Shown: piece after piece, positions 34,618 to 44,110 of the stretch | How positions within the stretch are numbered: the first letter of the stretch is position 1 | Layout: each line of letters starts with the position of its first letter | DNA from: Pseudonocardia sp. CNS-139 | Lineage (GTDB): Bacteria; Actinomycetota; Actinomycetes; Mycobacteriales; Pseudonocardiaceae | Direction of reading: 5' to 3' | DNA length: 64,000 nucleotides | Assembly: GCA_001942415.1 (NCBI GenBank) | Contig: MKJX01000206.1 | Span: forward strand, 62,001 to 126,000 | Notes under the pieces: generated by a model | Seen by the model: the letters and a program-made list of their open reading frames with translations, nothing else | The model's database searches: none | What the model was told of the DNA's origin: nothing | Program-made: the position numbers and the translations under genes

Positions 34618-34632
34618 TATCGGATACCGATA
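34618..34632. promoter_or_regulatory. Palindromic operator candidate upstream of the acid-catabolism operon
   Basis: TATCGGATACCGATA is a perfect 6-3-6 palindrome 31 bases upstream of the first start codon, in the only AT-rich patch of the region. The operon encodes an IclR regulator, which is the natural candidate to bind it. Confidence 0.5.
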
Positions 34633-34639
34633 TAGAGTC

Positions 34640-35050
34640 TCGGAATCCGGTGGAGGCGCACGCTAGCCCGCGCCGTCCGCGCCTGTCAACGGGCATGCCC
34701 GGGTCAACGCGCGGCGCGGCGGCCGAGCGAGGCCGGACCGTCGTCTCCGGGTGCATCGCCGACGGCCCTGGTGCTTCCGGTCGGCTCGGTGCTCGCCGCG
34801 CGCCGTGCTTGCGCAGCGTGACGCCTGCCGCGGGCGTTCCGGCTGCCCCGATCGCCGGCCGCCGGTGGCGCGCATTGCGATCGTCGCCGCATCCCCGCAG
34901 GTGAGCGCGCTACCGATGGGGCGCGATGCCGCGCAACACAGCAGCCACCGACGTGTTGCGGTCGTGACATCTGCTTGCTGTGTCGTTGTCCCGGCCGCGC
35001 TCAGTGACCACGACGCCAGACGTGCGTGGGGCTGTCCGCGAATCCGGTGA
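34640..35050. other. Intergenic stretch between divergent operons
   Basis: About 410 bases without a convincing gene. It must hold the promoter of the monooxygenase-transporter operon that begins at 35062. One dyad is visible, CGCAACAC / GTGTTGCG (34932-34939 and 34953-34960) with a 13-base spacer, a possible site for the GntR regulator at 43231. Composition is slightly lower in GC than the flanking genes. Confidence 0.4.
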
Positions 35051-35061
35051 AGGAGGCAGGC

Positions 35062-36364
35062 ATGCCGGCGGATCCGTTCCGTCTCGGGTGGTTCGGGAAC
35101 CTGACGGCTCCCGAGTGGCGTACCGGCTGGTCGAACGACGCGCTGACCTGGACCGACTGTCGCTACTACGTCGACATGGTGCGGGACATGGAGCGGGCGG
35201 GGTTCGACTTCATGATGCTCGAGGACTCGCTGATGGTCTCCGACATCTACGCCGGCACCGCGGAGCTCGAGCTCAAGCACGCGATGTACGCGCCCAAGCT
35301 CGACCCCGTCCCGGTCGTGTCCATGCTGGCCTACGCCACGGAGCACATCGGGATCGTGGCCACCGCGTCGACGACCTTCTACCCGCCGTACCTGCTGGCC
35401 CGGACCTTCTCGACGCTCGACCACGTGACCCGCGGCCGGGTCGGCTGGAACATCGTGACCTCCAGCGAGGACCGGGCCGCCCAGAACTTCGGGATGGCGA
35501 AGCTCCCCGAGCACGATCTGCGCTACGAGATCGCCGAGGAGTTCAAGCAGGTCGCGGACAAGCTGTGGGACTCGTGGGAGCCCGACGCGATCATGGCCGA
35601 CGCCCACAGCGGCTACTACGCGGACTACAAGAAGGTCAACCCGATCCACCACAAGGGCCGGTTCTTCGAGGTCCGCGGCCCGCTCAACACGCCGCGCAGC
35701 CCTCAGGGCCGTCCGGTGATCTGCCAGGCCGGCTCGTCGCCGCGGGGACGGGACTTCGCGGCCAAGAATGCGGACATGCTGCTGGTGATCCCCAACGGGA
35801 TCGAGCAGATGAAGGCGTACCGCGACGACATCCGGGCGCGTGCGGCGGGGTTCGGCCGCGATCCCGACGACATCAAGGTCTTCTTCGTGATCGCCCCGGT
35901 GCTCGGCCGCACCGACGCGGAGGCGCGGGAGAAGAACGCGCGCTTCCAGGCCGACGAGCAGCGCAACTTCGAGGCCCAGATGGTGCACTTCGCCGCGATC
36001 ATGGAGATCGACTTCTCGGTGCTGGACCCGGATCTGCCCATCCCCGACGAGGTCTCGACCAACGGGCATCAGGGCACGTTCGAGGGCTGGAAGCAGGCCT
36101 TCGGCGGGCCCGATCCGGGAGGCCGCCTCGCGGATGCGGGTGGCGAGCATGGAGCTCGTCGGTTCCCCGGACACCGTCGCCGGCCTCATGGAGGACGCGA
36201 TGGACGAGGTCGGCGGCGACGGGTTCCTGGTGCTCGCCCAGCCCACCAGCCGCGAGTACATCCGGGAGATCACCGAAGGGCTCTGCCCCGCGCTGCAGCG
36301 CCGGGGACTGATCCGGACCGGCTTCTCGCACCGGCACTTCCGCGACAACCTGCTCTCGTTCTGA
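35062..36364 (+). CDS. LLM-class flavin-dependent monooxygenase, NtaA/DszA-type (frame break)
   Basis: Bacterial-luciferase-fold monooxygenase of the NtaA/SnaA/DszA branch, about 434 residues. Diagnostic parts are the N-terminal strand FRLGWFGNLTAPEW, FMMLEDSLMVSD, TEHIGIVATASTTFYPPYLL, ARTFSTLDHVTRGRVGWNIV and the substrate-loop region GRPVICQAGSSPRGRDFAA. Such enzymes use FMNH2 from a separate reductase and insert oxygen next to N or S, cleaving C-N or C-S bonds. Start ATG 35062 follows AAGGAGG. The frame slips near 36125, and the end (MELVGSPDTVAGLMEDAMDE) continues. No flavin reductase is nearby. A paralogue follows after 17 bases. Confidence 0.85.
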
Positions 36365-36381
36365 CCCCGGAGGAGACGATC

Positions 36382-37688
36382 ATGTTCCGGCTCGGCTGGT
36401 TCCTCGGGAACGGGTTCGGCATCCAACCCTGGTACGGCGAGTGGGCGGGCAGCTCGATGCACGACTGGCCCACGCCCGGCCTCTACGTCGACCTGACGAC
36501 ATCGCTCGACGCGCGGGGTTCGACCTGCTGTTCATCGAGGACACCTCGATGATCGAGGACACCTACGGCGGCTCGGCGGAGACGACCCTCAAGTACGGGA
36601 TGATGGCGCCCAAGAACGACCCGGTGCCGCTGGTCCCGCTGCTGGCGGCGGCCACCGAGCACATCGGGCTCGTCGTGACGATGTCGACGATCCAGTACCC
36701 GCCCTACCTGGCGGCGCGTTCGATGGTGACGCTCGACCACCTCACCCGCGGCCGGGTGGGCGTCAACGTCGTCACGTCCGTGACGCACCGCGTGGCGCAG
36801 AACTTCGGCTACGAGTCGCACTTCCCGCACGCCGAGCGCTACGCGATGGCGGAGGAGTGGATGGACGTCGTCAGCGCGCTGTGGGAGTCCTGGGAGCCCG
36901 ACGCGCTCGTCCACGACCAGGCCGCTCCGCGCTACGCGGACGCCTCGAAGGTGCACACCATCGACTTCGCCGGCAGGTACTTCCGGTGCCGGGGGCCGTT
37001 GAACACCATCCCCGGGCCACAGCGCAGGCCCGTCGTCGCGCAGGCCGGGAACTCGGGCCCGGGCCGCGAGCTGGCCGCGCGCAACGCCGACACGATGCTC
37101 GCGCTGGCCAAGACCCCCGCCGCGATGAAGGAGCTGCGGCAGGACATGGACGAGCGGCTGGTCCGGCACGGCCGCAAGCCCAGCGACCTGAAGATCCTCT
37201 TCATGTGTGTGCCGTACCTCGGGGACACCGACCGGGACGCGCAGGAACGCCACGCGCGCTTCGAGGCGGCCAAGACCGACCCGCAGAACATCGAGAAGCG
37301 GCTCTGGTACCTCTCCTACACGAGCGGCGGGGTCGTCGACTACGCGAAGCACGACCTCGACGGCCCGGTGCCGCAGGAGGTCGGCAACGGCGAGACGACC
37401 ACGCAGAAGGCCTGGCTGGAAGGGTCGCAGGACATCACGCTGCGTCAGCTCGTCGAGGGCCCGGCCAACTACGGCATGGAGTTCGTCGGCAGCTGCGACA
37501 CCGTGGCCGCGCAGATGGGCGAGGTCATGGAGGAGGCGGGCGGCGACGGCTTCCTGCTCTTCCCGGACATGACGCGGCGCTCCATCGTCGAGGTCTGCGA
37601 CGGTCTCGCGCCCGCACTGCGCCGGCGGGGCCTGATCCGGGACGGCTACGCGCACCGCACGTTCCGCGAGAACCTCCTGGATTTCTGA
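36382..37688 (+). CDS. LLM-class flavin-dependent monooxygenase, NtaA/DszA-type, second copy (frame break)
   Basis: Paralogue of the preceding gene with the same landmarks: FRLGWFLGNGFGIQPWYGEW, LLFIEDTSMIEDTYGGSAET, TEHIGLVVTMSTIQYPPYLA, MVTLDHLTRGRVGVNVVTSV, FRCRGPLNTIPGPQRRPVVA and QAGNSGPGRELAA, ending RGLIRDGYAHRTFRENLLDF. ATG 36382 follows GGAGGAG. The frame slips near 36505, soon after the start. Two similar enzymes in tandem may act on successive intermediates or form a mixed complex; the adjacent peptide-type importer probably delivers their substrate. Confidence 0.85.
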
Positions 37689-37701
37689 TCGGAGCTGTGG
37701 G

Positions 37702-38664
37702 ATGACCGCGACCAGCGAGATCGACGAGACAGAGTTCGACGAGACAGCGGTGGTCGGCGCCCCGCCGGCCACCGGTCAGCACCTCCGGATCCTCGACGTC
37801 GCGGGGCTCACCGTCCGATACGCCACTCCCGCCGGACCGTTCACCGCCGTCGACGGCTTCTCGCTCTCGTTGCGCGCGGGGGAGCGGGTCGCGGTCGTGG
37901 GCGAGTCGGGGTCCGGCAAGACCAACGCCTGCATGGCCGTGGCCGGCTTCCTCGACCCCGCCGCCGACATCAGCGCGGAACGGCTGGCGTTCCGCGGCCA
38001 GAACCTGCTCAGCGCCCGCCGCGGGGTGCTCCCGCGGCGGCGGACGGGCATGGCGGTGGTCTTCCAGGACGCCATGACCTCGCTCGACCCGGTCTGGACG
38101 GTCGGCAGCCAGCTCCGCGCGGTGCTGCGGCGCACCGGTGCCCACCGGCGGCGGGACGCCGACGCCGCCGCTGCCGACTGGCTGCGCCGCGTCGGCCTGC
38201 ACGACACCCGCCGGGTGCTGGCCGCCCGGCCGTACGAGCTGTCGGGCGGCATGCGCCAGCGCGTCATGATCGCGCTGGCGCTGTGCGGACGGCCCGCGCT
38301 GCTCATCGCCGACGAGCCGACCAGCGCCCTCGACGCGACGCTCGCCCGCGAGCTGATGGAGCTCATCGTCTCCATCGCCGACGAGTCCGGCACGGCGGTC
38401 CTGCTGGTCAGCCACGACATCGCGCTGTGCACGGAGTTCACCGACCGGACCGTGGTGATGCTCGGCGGGCGGGTGGTCGAGGAGCAGCCGTCCGACCGGC
38501 TGGCCGAGCTCGCCACCGCGCCCTACACGAGGGGCCTGCTCGAGTGCGTCCCGACGCTGGAGACCGCGATGGCCGAGGAGCTGCCGACCATGGGCGGTGC
38601 CGGCGGCGCGGACGCGACCTCGGAGGCCGGCGCGGGTGTTCCCCAGGCGGGGGCGGGCCGGTGA
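37702..38664 (+). CDS. ABC transporter ATP-binding protein, Dpp/Opp type (DppD-like)
   Basis: An intact 320-residue ATPase. Walker A GESGSGKTNA, Q-loop VVFQDAMTSLDPVWTVG (the usual nickel/peptide-family FQDPxxSLNP form), signature LSGGMRQRVMIALAL, Walker B LLIADEPTSALD, H-loop VSHDI, and the family's C-terminal oligopeptide segment (TAPYTRGLLECVP). The start is 13 bases after the second monooxygenase; the stop overlaps the partner ATPase (GTGA). With the following four genes it forms a complete importer. Confidence 0.92.
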   Translation: MTATSEIDETEFDETAVVGAPPATGQHLRILDVAGLTVRYATPAGPFTAVDGFSLSLRAGERVAVVGESGSGKTNACMAVAGFLDPAADISAERLAFRGQNLLSARRGVLPRRRTGMAVVFQDAMTSLDPVWTVGSQLRAVLRRTGAHRRRDADAAAADWLRRVGLHDTRRVLAARPYELSGGMRQRVMIALALCGRPALLIADEPTSALDATLARELMELIVSIADESGTAVLLVSHDIALCTEFTDRTVVMLGGRVVEEQPSDRLAELATAPYTRGLLECVPTLETAMAEELPTMGGAGGADATSEAGAGVPQAGAGR

Positions 38665-39452
38665 GCACCTCGGCGACGGTCCAGTTCAGCGACGTCGTGC
38701 GGGCCTTCGGCCGCGGCGGCCACACCGCGGTGGACGGGGTCTCGCTGCTGGTCGACGAGACCAGCCGGGTCGGCGTGGTCGGCGAGTCGGGCTCCGGGAA
38801 GTCCACGCTGGTCCGGATGCTCGTCGGGCTCGACCACCCGAGCGCCGGCACCGTGGAGTTCAACGGGCGCTCGATCGCGGCCATGCTCCCCGACGAGCTG
38901 CGGGCGTTCCGCCTGGCGGTGCAGCTCGTCGCCCAGGACACCACGTCCTCGTTCGACCCGCGCCGGACGTTGCGCGACGCCGTCCGCCGGCCCCTCGAGG
39001 TGCTGCGCGGGATGGACGTGGCCGCGGCGGACGGCGCGGTCGACGCCACGTTGCGCGGGCTCGGGCTCGACCCGCAGCTCGCGAACCGGCTGCCGCACCA
39101 GGTCTCGGGCGGGCAGCGGCAGCGTTTCGCCATCGCCCGCGCGCTCGTCGTCCGGCCGCGGCTGCTGGTGTGTGACGAGGCGGTGTCCGCCCTGGACGTC
39201 TCGGTGCAGGGGGCGGTGCTCAACCTGGTCAAGCGCTACTGCCGGGAGCACGGCGCGGGTCTCGTCTTCGTCTCGCACGGGCTGCCGGCCACCGCGTTCG
39301 TCGCGGACCGGCTGGTCGTGATGCACCGCGGCCGCGTCGTGGAGGACGGTCCGCGGGAGCAGGTGCTGTTCCGTCCCGAGCACGCGTACACGCGCACCCT
39401 CGTCGACGCGCACCGCAGGACCGGCGACCGCCGGGGGAGCGTGCCGGCATGA
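38661..39452 (+). CDS. ABC transporter ATP-binding protein, Dpp/Opp type (DppF-like)
   Basis: Second ATPase of the importer, 263 residues, intact. Walker A GESGSGKSTLVR, Q-loop LVAQDTTSSFDPRRTLRDAV, signature VSGGQRQRFAIARAL, Walker B LLVCDEAVSALDVSVQ and H-loop VSHGL (Gly in place of the usual Asp after His). The end has FRPEHAYTRTLVDAH. GTG 38661 overlaps the previous stop, and its own stop overlaps the permease start (ATGA). Confidence 0.92.
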   Translation: MSTSATVQFSDVVRAFGRGGHTAVDGVSLLVDETSRVGVVGESGSGKSTLVRMLVGLDHPSAGTVEFNGRSIAAMLPDELRAFRLAVQLVAQDTTSSFDPRRTLRDAVRRPLEVLRGMDVAAADGAVDATLRGLGLDPQLANRLPHQVSGGQRQRFAIARALVVRPRLLVCDEAVSALDVSVQGAVLNLVKRYCREHGAGLVFVSHGLPATAFVADRLVVMHRGRVVEDGPREQVLFRPEHAYTRTLVDAHRRTGDRRGSVPA

Positions 39453-40495
39453 GCGGGCTGGTCCGTCGCAACCTCTGGTGGGTACGCAGGCTCGCCGTGC
39501 TCCCGGTGCACCTGTTCGTGTTCGCGGTTGTCGTGTTCTTCCTGGTCAGGCTCGTGCCGGGGGACCCGGTCCGCTCGCTGTCAGGCGGCCAGACCATGAC
39601 CCCCGAGCAGTACGAGGCGGCCAGGGAGCACCTCGGGCTCTCCGGCTCGATCGTCGAGCAGCTGCTGGCGTTCCTCGGCCGCATCGGCCGGCTCGACCTC
39701 GGCAGCTCGGTCGCCAACGGCACGAGCGTGAGCGCCGAGATGGCGACGCGGCTCCCGCAGACGGCCGAGCTCGCGGTGCTCGCGATGACGCTGTCGGCGG
39801 CGGTCACGCTGGCCGTCGGGTTCTTCGTCGTGCTGCGTCCGGGCAACCCGCTGTCGCGGGCGCTGGCCGGCTACGCGCGCGCCGCGGGCGCGGTGCCCGA
39901 CTTCTGCCTGGGCGTCGCCGCGATCTTCGTCTTCTACTCGGTGCTGCACTGGGCGCCGGCCCCGATCGGCCGGTACGACTCGCTGCTGAACCCGCCGCCG
40001 CGGACGACGGGCTTCCCGCTGCTCGACGCGGCGCTCTCCAGCGACGCCCTCCTGCTGGGATCGATGCTGGAGCACCTGGTGCTGCCCGTGCTCGTCCTGG
40101 TGGTCGCCTACGCCCCGATGCTGATGAAGCTGTTCATCCGCTCGCTGAGCCAGTCGATCGGCGACCAGGCCACCCGGTTCCGGATCGCGTCGGGGGCGTC
40201 GCCGCTGATGGTCGGGCTGAGCATCACCCGGCGCGCCCTTCCGTCGTCCGTCGCGATGTTCGGGACGATCTTCGGCTTCATGCTCGGCGGCGCCGTCATC
40301 GTGGAGCAGCTGTTCGCCATCCCCGGGATGGGCGAGTACGCGGTGCAGGCGGTCGGCCGGGCCGACTTCGTCGCCCTCCAGGGTTTCCTGCTGGTCGTCG
40401 GCGCGGTCTCGCTGGTCGTGTTCTTCGTCGTCGACGTGATCATCATGCTGCTCGACCCGCGGCGGCGGCCGGGCGTGACCGTGGAAGAAGGCTGA
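39449..40495 (+). CDS. ABC transporter permease, DppB-like
   Basis: An intact 348-residue inner-membrane permease. A first helix (LPVHLFVFAVVVFFLVRLVP) is followed by the periplasmic GDPVRSLSGG segment usual in DppB, then helices and the EAA-type loop around RIASGASPLMVGLSITRRAL, and PGMGEYAVQAV near the end. It pairs with the next permease to form the channel. Start overlap with the ATPase gene shows translational coupling. Confidence 0.92.
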   Translation: MSGLVRRNLWWVRRLAVLPVHLFVFAVVVFFLVRLVPGDPVRSLSGGQTMTPEQYEAAREHLGLSGSIVEQLLAFLGRIGRLDLGSSVANGTSVSAEMATRLPQTAELAVLAMTLSAAVTLAVGFFVVLRPGNPLSRALAGYARAAGAVPDFCLGVAAIFVFYSVLHWAPAPIGRYDSLLNPPPRTTGFPLLDAALSSDALLLGSMLEHLVLPVLVLVVAYAPMLMKLFIRSLSQSIGDQATRFRIASGASPLMVGLSITRRALPSSVAMFGTIFGFMLGGAVIVEQLFAIPGMGEYAVQAVGRADFVALQGFLLVVGAVSLVVFFVVDVIIMLLDPRRRPGVTVEEG

Positions 40496-40497
40496 CG

Positions 40498-41382
40498 GTG
40501 ACCCTGTCCGCACCCGAGCTCGCCACGCCCACCGCCGGCGCGCCCGAACGACCGGCGACGGCCGGACCGGGCCGCCGGTGGAACGCGCAGGCGGTCCTCG
40601 CCGTCCTGCCCGCGGGGCTGCTCGTCGTCGTCGCGATCGTCGGGCCGTTCGTCGTGCCCTACCCGCCGCGTGACGTCGTCGCCGCCCCGGACCTGCCCCC
40701 GAACGCGGCGCACTGGTTCGGCACCGACTCGGCCGGGCTCGACGTGTTCTCCCGGACCGTCGCCTCGACCAGCAACGACCTGCTCATCGCGCTGCTCACG
40801 GCGGCCGTCGCCACCGTCGCCGGGATCCTGATCGGGCTGCTGGTGGGGATGAACGAGGCCCGCCGCGGCCCGGTCGGGTTCCTCGCGCGCGGCCTGTCCC
40901 GGACGCTCGACCTCGCGCAGGCGGTGCCGGCCATCGTCGTCGGCCTGGTCCTCGTCGGCTTCTTCGGCGCGAGCATCCCGTCGCTGGTCGCGGCACTGGC
41001 CGTGGTGCTGACCCCGAACCAGGGCCGGCTGGTGCGCACCGAGGTGCTCCGGGTTCGCGGCGAGGCCTACCTCGACGCCGCGCGGCTGGCGGGTGAGCGC
41101 CCGTTCCGGATGGTCCTGCGGCACGTCCTGCCGAACTCGGCATGGCCGGCCCTGGAGAACGCGACGCTCGTGTTCGGGTCGGCGATCGTGCTGACCGCCG
41201 GCCTGGGCTTCCTCGGTGTCGGGCTCCCGCCGCCCACCCCCGAGTGGGGAACCATGATCGCCGTCGGAGCGCCGTCCGCGGCAGCCGGTCGCTGGTGGGC
41301 CGCGCTGTTCCCGGCGATCGCGCTCGCCGTGTCGGTCTTCGCCATGTCCGCGCTGGGCCGGCGCCTCTTCCGCGACGGCTGA
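40498..41382 (+). CDS. ABC transporter permease, DppC-like
   Basis: An intact 294-residue permease. The landmarks are an N-terminal helix (AVLAVLPAGLLVVVAIVGPF), HWFGTDSAGLDVFSRTV (the DppC hallmark HxxGTDxxGxDxxSR), and the EAA loop DAARLAGERPFRMVLRHVLP. GTG 40498 lies two bases after the DppB-like stop. It is followed after 47 bases by the binding-protein gene. Confidence 0.92.
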   Translation: MTLSAPELATPTAGAPERPATAGPGRRWNAQAVLAVLPAGLLVVVAIVGPFVVPYPPRDVVAAPDLPPNAAHWFGTDSAGLDVFSRTVASTSNDLLIALLTAAVATVAGILIGLLVGMNEARRGPVGFLARGLSRTLDLAQAVPAIVVGLVLVGFFGASIPSLVAALAVVLTPNQGRLVRTEVLRVRGEAYLDAARLAGERPFRMVLRHVLPNSAWPALENATLVFGSAIVLTAGLGFLGVGLPPPTPEWGTMIAVGAPSAAAGRWWAALFPAIALAVSVFAMSALGRRLFRDG

Positions 41383-41429
41383 GCGCCACCGACGCCCCCT
41401 GCTTTCCCACCTTCCCCCGGAGGAGAACC

Positions 41430-43093
41430 ATGACCGGATCGCGCTCGCGGCGGTGGCCCCGTCGCTGGACCACACCGGTGGTGCTGGCCCTGTCCCTCGT
41501 GCTGGCCGCCGGCTGCTCGGCGTCGGCGAACAACCCCGAAACCGCCGGCGATGCCGCCGACACGCTGACGATCGTCATGCCGGACACGAGCATCACCTGG
41601 TCCCTGGACGCCGGCTTCGGCGGCCTGGAGCCGGCGAACAACCTCCACGCGACGCTGCTGCGCAAGCCCTACGTCCCCGCCGCCCAGCCCGGGACGTTCC
41701 AGCAGAACGTGTACGAGTTCGAGCCCTACCTGGCCGAGAGCTACGAGGTGAGCGCGGACGGGCTCACCTACACCTTCCGCCTCCGGGAGGCGCGCAGCGC
41801 GGCGGGCAACGTCCTCACGGCCGATGACGTGCTCTGGTCCTTCGAGCGCAAGTTCGCCACCCCCACGTCGGTGTCGCCGGGCATCCTGGCCCCGTCGATC
41901 ACGGACCCGGCCGCGCAGATCAGGAAGGTCGACGACCGGACGGTGTCGTTCACCCTGCCGCAGGCCGGACTCGGGGCGACCTTCCTCGCGCTGATGTCGG
42001 ACCTCCTCGGGCAGATCTACGACAGCACCCTGCTGCGCCAGCACGTCACGCCCGAGGACCCGTACGCGGTGCAGTGGTCGACCCAGAACCCCAACTACGG
42101 CTTCGGCCCCTACGAGGTCACCAACTACCAGCCGGGCGTCTCCGCGGTGCTCACGGCCCGGGACGACTGGGTGCTCGGTGCCGTGCCGGTGCGCACGATC
42201 AACCTGCGGATCGTGGCCGACGCCGGAACCCGGGTGAACGCGGTGCGCAACGGCGACGCCGACCTCGCCGAGTCGGTCACGCCCGCCGACCTCGCGGAGC
42301 TCGAGTCGGCCGAGGGCGTCACGGTGCCGGAGGTCGCCAACCCGAACACGTACATCATGATGCCGCTGGTCACGAACAAGGCGCCGTTCGACAACCCCGA
42401 CGTGCGGCGGGCGATGGCCTACGCCACGCCTTACGACCAGATCATCGACAACGTGTATCGCGGGAACGCGGTGCGCAACGGCCCGGGATTCCTGCTGCGG
42501 GACGCGCCGGGATACGACAGCTCCGGCTTTCCCGACTACTCCTACGACCCGGCACGGGCCCGGCAGATGCTCGCCGACGCCGGTTTTCCGGACGGGGTGT
42601 CGTTCAGCCTCGCGGTCAGTGCGGCGGACCCGGACACGGTCGCGGCCGCGACCCAGATCCAGACGGCCGCCCGGGACGCGGGATTCGAGATCACCATCGA
42701 CCAGATGCCCGCCGCGCAGTTCGCCGACCAGCGCAGCAACCACACGTCGCAGGCGTTCATCCTGCGCGACTACGCGATCACGCTGACCCCGCCGTACCAG
42801 CTGCTGGTGTACACGGCACGTGGCTCCAGCAACAACTTCGCGGACTGGGAGTACCAGCCTTCTACGACGCGCTCGCCGCCGGGAACACGTTGCCCGACGC
42901 ATTGTCGGCGGAGGCCGGAAAGGCGTGGAACGCGGCCGAGCGGATCTACCTCGACCAGTCGCCGATCGTGTTCATCGCCCAGGTGCAGCCGACCGTGGCC
43001 TACTCGTCGGCCGTGCAGGGCTACGCGTGGCGTTCCGACAACTGGATCGACTACGCCAACCTGGCGAAGTCGGCGCCGACCGAGGATCGGTGA
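41430..43093 (+). CDS. ABC transporter substrate-binding lipoprotein, family 5 (frame break)
   Basis: Family-5 (DppA/OppA type) receptor of about 555 residues. A Sec signal with lipobox LAAGC (VVLALSLVLAAGC) anchors it to the membrane. The fold is recognisable in PYLAESYEVSADGLTYTFRL, LTADDVLWSFERKF and AMAYATPYDQIIDNVYRG. GGAGGAG precedes ATG 41430. The frame slips near 42858, and the C-terminal part (IYLDQSPIVFIAQVQPTVAY) follows in the other frame. It captures the ligand for the importer; despite the family name, such proteins bind peptides, sugars, opines, nickel complexes and other small molecules. A strong hairpin after the stop ends the operon. Confidence 0.88.
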
Positions 43094-43097
43094 ACCA

Positions 43098-43130
43098 TGC
43101 CCGCGAGCCGCCGCCGGCGGCTCGCGGGCA
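43098..43130 (+). terminator. Hairpin terminator after the binding-protein gene
   Basis: Perfect 15-bp arms TGCCCGCGAGCCGCC (43098-43112) and its complement (43116-43130) with a 3-base loop, starting five bases after the stop codon. There is no T tract, common in actinomycetes. Confidence 0.75.
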
Positions 43131-43230
43131 ACCAGTCGGAAACAGCGGTCGCCTGCCGTCCGTCACAAAGTCGGGTTTGGCTTGACGCGCGGTTCGTTCG
43201 GAGCGCGACGACCTGCTCGCAGGAGGCAGC

Positions 43231-44103
43231 ATGTCCGACCAGACACTCCCGGCCCCGGCGGTCCCGACCAGGGTCGAGCCCCGGCGGCACCGGCATCCGC
43301 GGGCCGTCGGGGGCAGCGCGCGCGACCGGCAGACGTGGAGCCGCCGGGTGCACGACCTCCTCCGTGCCGACATCCGCTCCGGCATGATCGCCCGCGACTA
43401 CCAGCTCGTCGAGGACACCCTCGTCCAGCGGCTCGCGACCAGCCGTCGGGCCGTACGCGAAGCGCTGCAGCAGCTCGCCGCCGAAGGGCTGGTCACCCGG
43501 GTCCCGCGGCGCGGCACCCGGGTGACCCGCGACATCGTGGAGCTGCCGCTGACCGACATCCGCCCGCTCACGGGCACCGAGGAGTTCTCCATCCGGCGGA
43601 TCGACTGCCGCGTGGTCCCCTCGACGCCGCTGATCCGCAAGCGGCTGCGCACCGACGCGGAGGTCGTGGGCTTCGTCGAGCACTTCTTCCTGCAGCGCGG
43701 CGAGCCGGTCGGAGTGCGCGCGGTCTACCACCACACGAGCACCGTGCAGCCGGAGGCGTGGGACTACTGCCCCTCGCTCGCCTTCGCCTTCGAGCACGTG
43801 TTCGGCCGGCCACTGGCGCGCATCGAGTCCACGATCGACGCGGTCGCGTGCGACCAGCAGACCAGCGCCCTGCTCGGGCTGCCGGTCGGGGCACCCGTCC
43901 TGGTGAACGAGCAGGTCCTCGTCGACGCCGCCGGCTGCGCGCAGGAGTTCACCTTCACCCGCTACCGCGCCGACCGGGTCTCGCTCTCGTCGGACACCAC
44001 GCTCGGCCCGCGCCCCGCGGGTCGCGACGACCGCGGTCCGGTGGTGTGGGCCGGGCGGGCGCTGCACGGGGCGCCGCCCACGCCGCGCGGCCCGTGCGAG
44101 TAG
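43231..44103 (+). CDS. GntR-family regulator, HutC subfamily (UTRA domain)
   Basis: An intact 290-residue regulator. The winged helix spans about residues 36-100 (RVHDLLRADIRSGMIARDYQ, DTLVQRLATSRRAVREALQQ, LAAEGLVTRVPRRGTRV), followed by the UTRA ligand domain (FSIRRIDCRVVPSTPLIRKR; VVGFVEHFFLQRGEPVGVRA; VACDQQTSALLGLPVGAPVL). ATG 43231 follows AGGAGG. It sits downstream of the importer-monooxygenase operon on the same strand but after a terminator, with its own promoter region (TTGACG at 43182). It is the likely ligand-responsive repressor of that operon. Confidence 0.88.
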   Translation: MSDQTLPAPAVPTRVEPRRHRHPRAVGGSARDRQTWSRRVHDLLRADIRSGMIARDYQLVEDTLVQRLATSRRAVREALQQLAAEGLVTRVPRRGTRVTRDIVELPLTDIRPLTGTEEFSIRRIDCRVVPSTPLIRKRLRTDAEVVGFVEHFFLQRGEPVGVRAVYHHTSTVQPEAWDYCPSLAFAFEHVFGRPLARIESTIDAVACDQQTSALLGLPVGAPVLVNEQVLVDAAGCAQEFTFTRYRADRVSLSSDTTLGPRPAGRDDRGPVVWAGRALHGAPPTPRGPCE

Positions 44104-44110
44104 GAGCTGT

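Noticed and set aside
34932-34960. CGCAACAC / GTGTTGCG dyad upstream of the monooxygenase operon as a firm GntR site
   Set aside because: Arms are short, the 13-base spacer is long for HutC regulators and no second copy was found; kept only as a remark.
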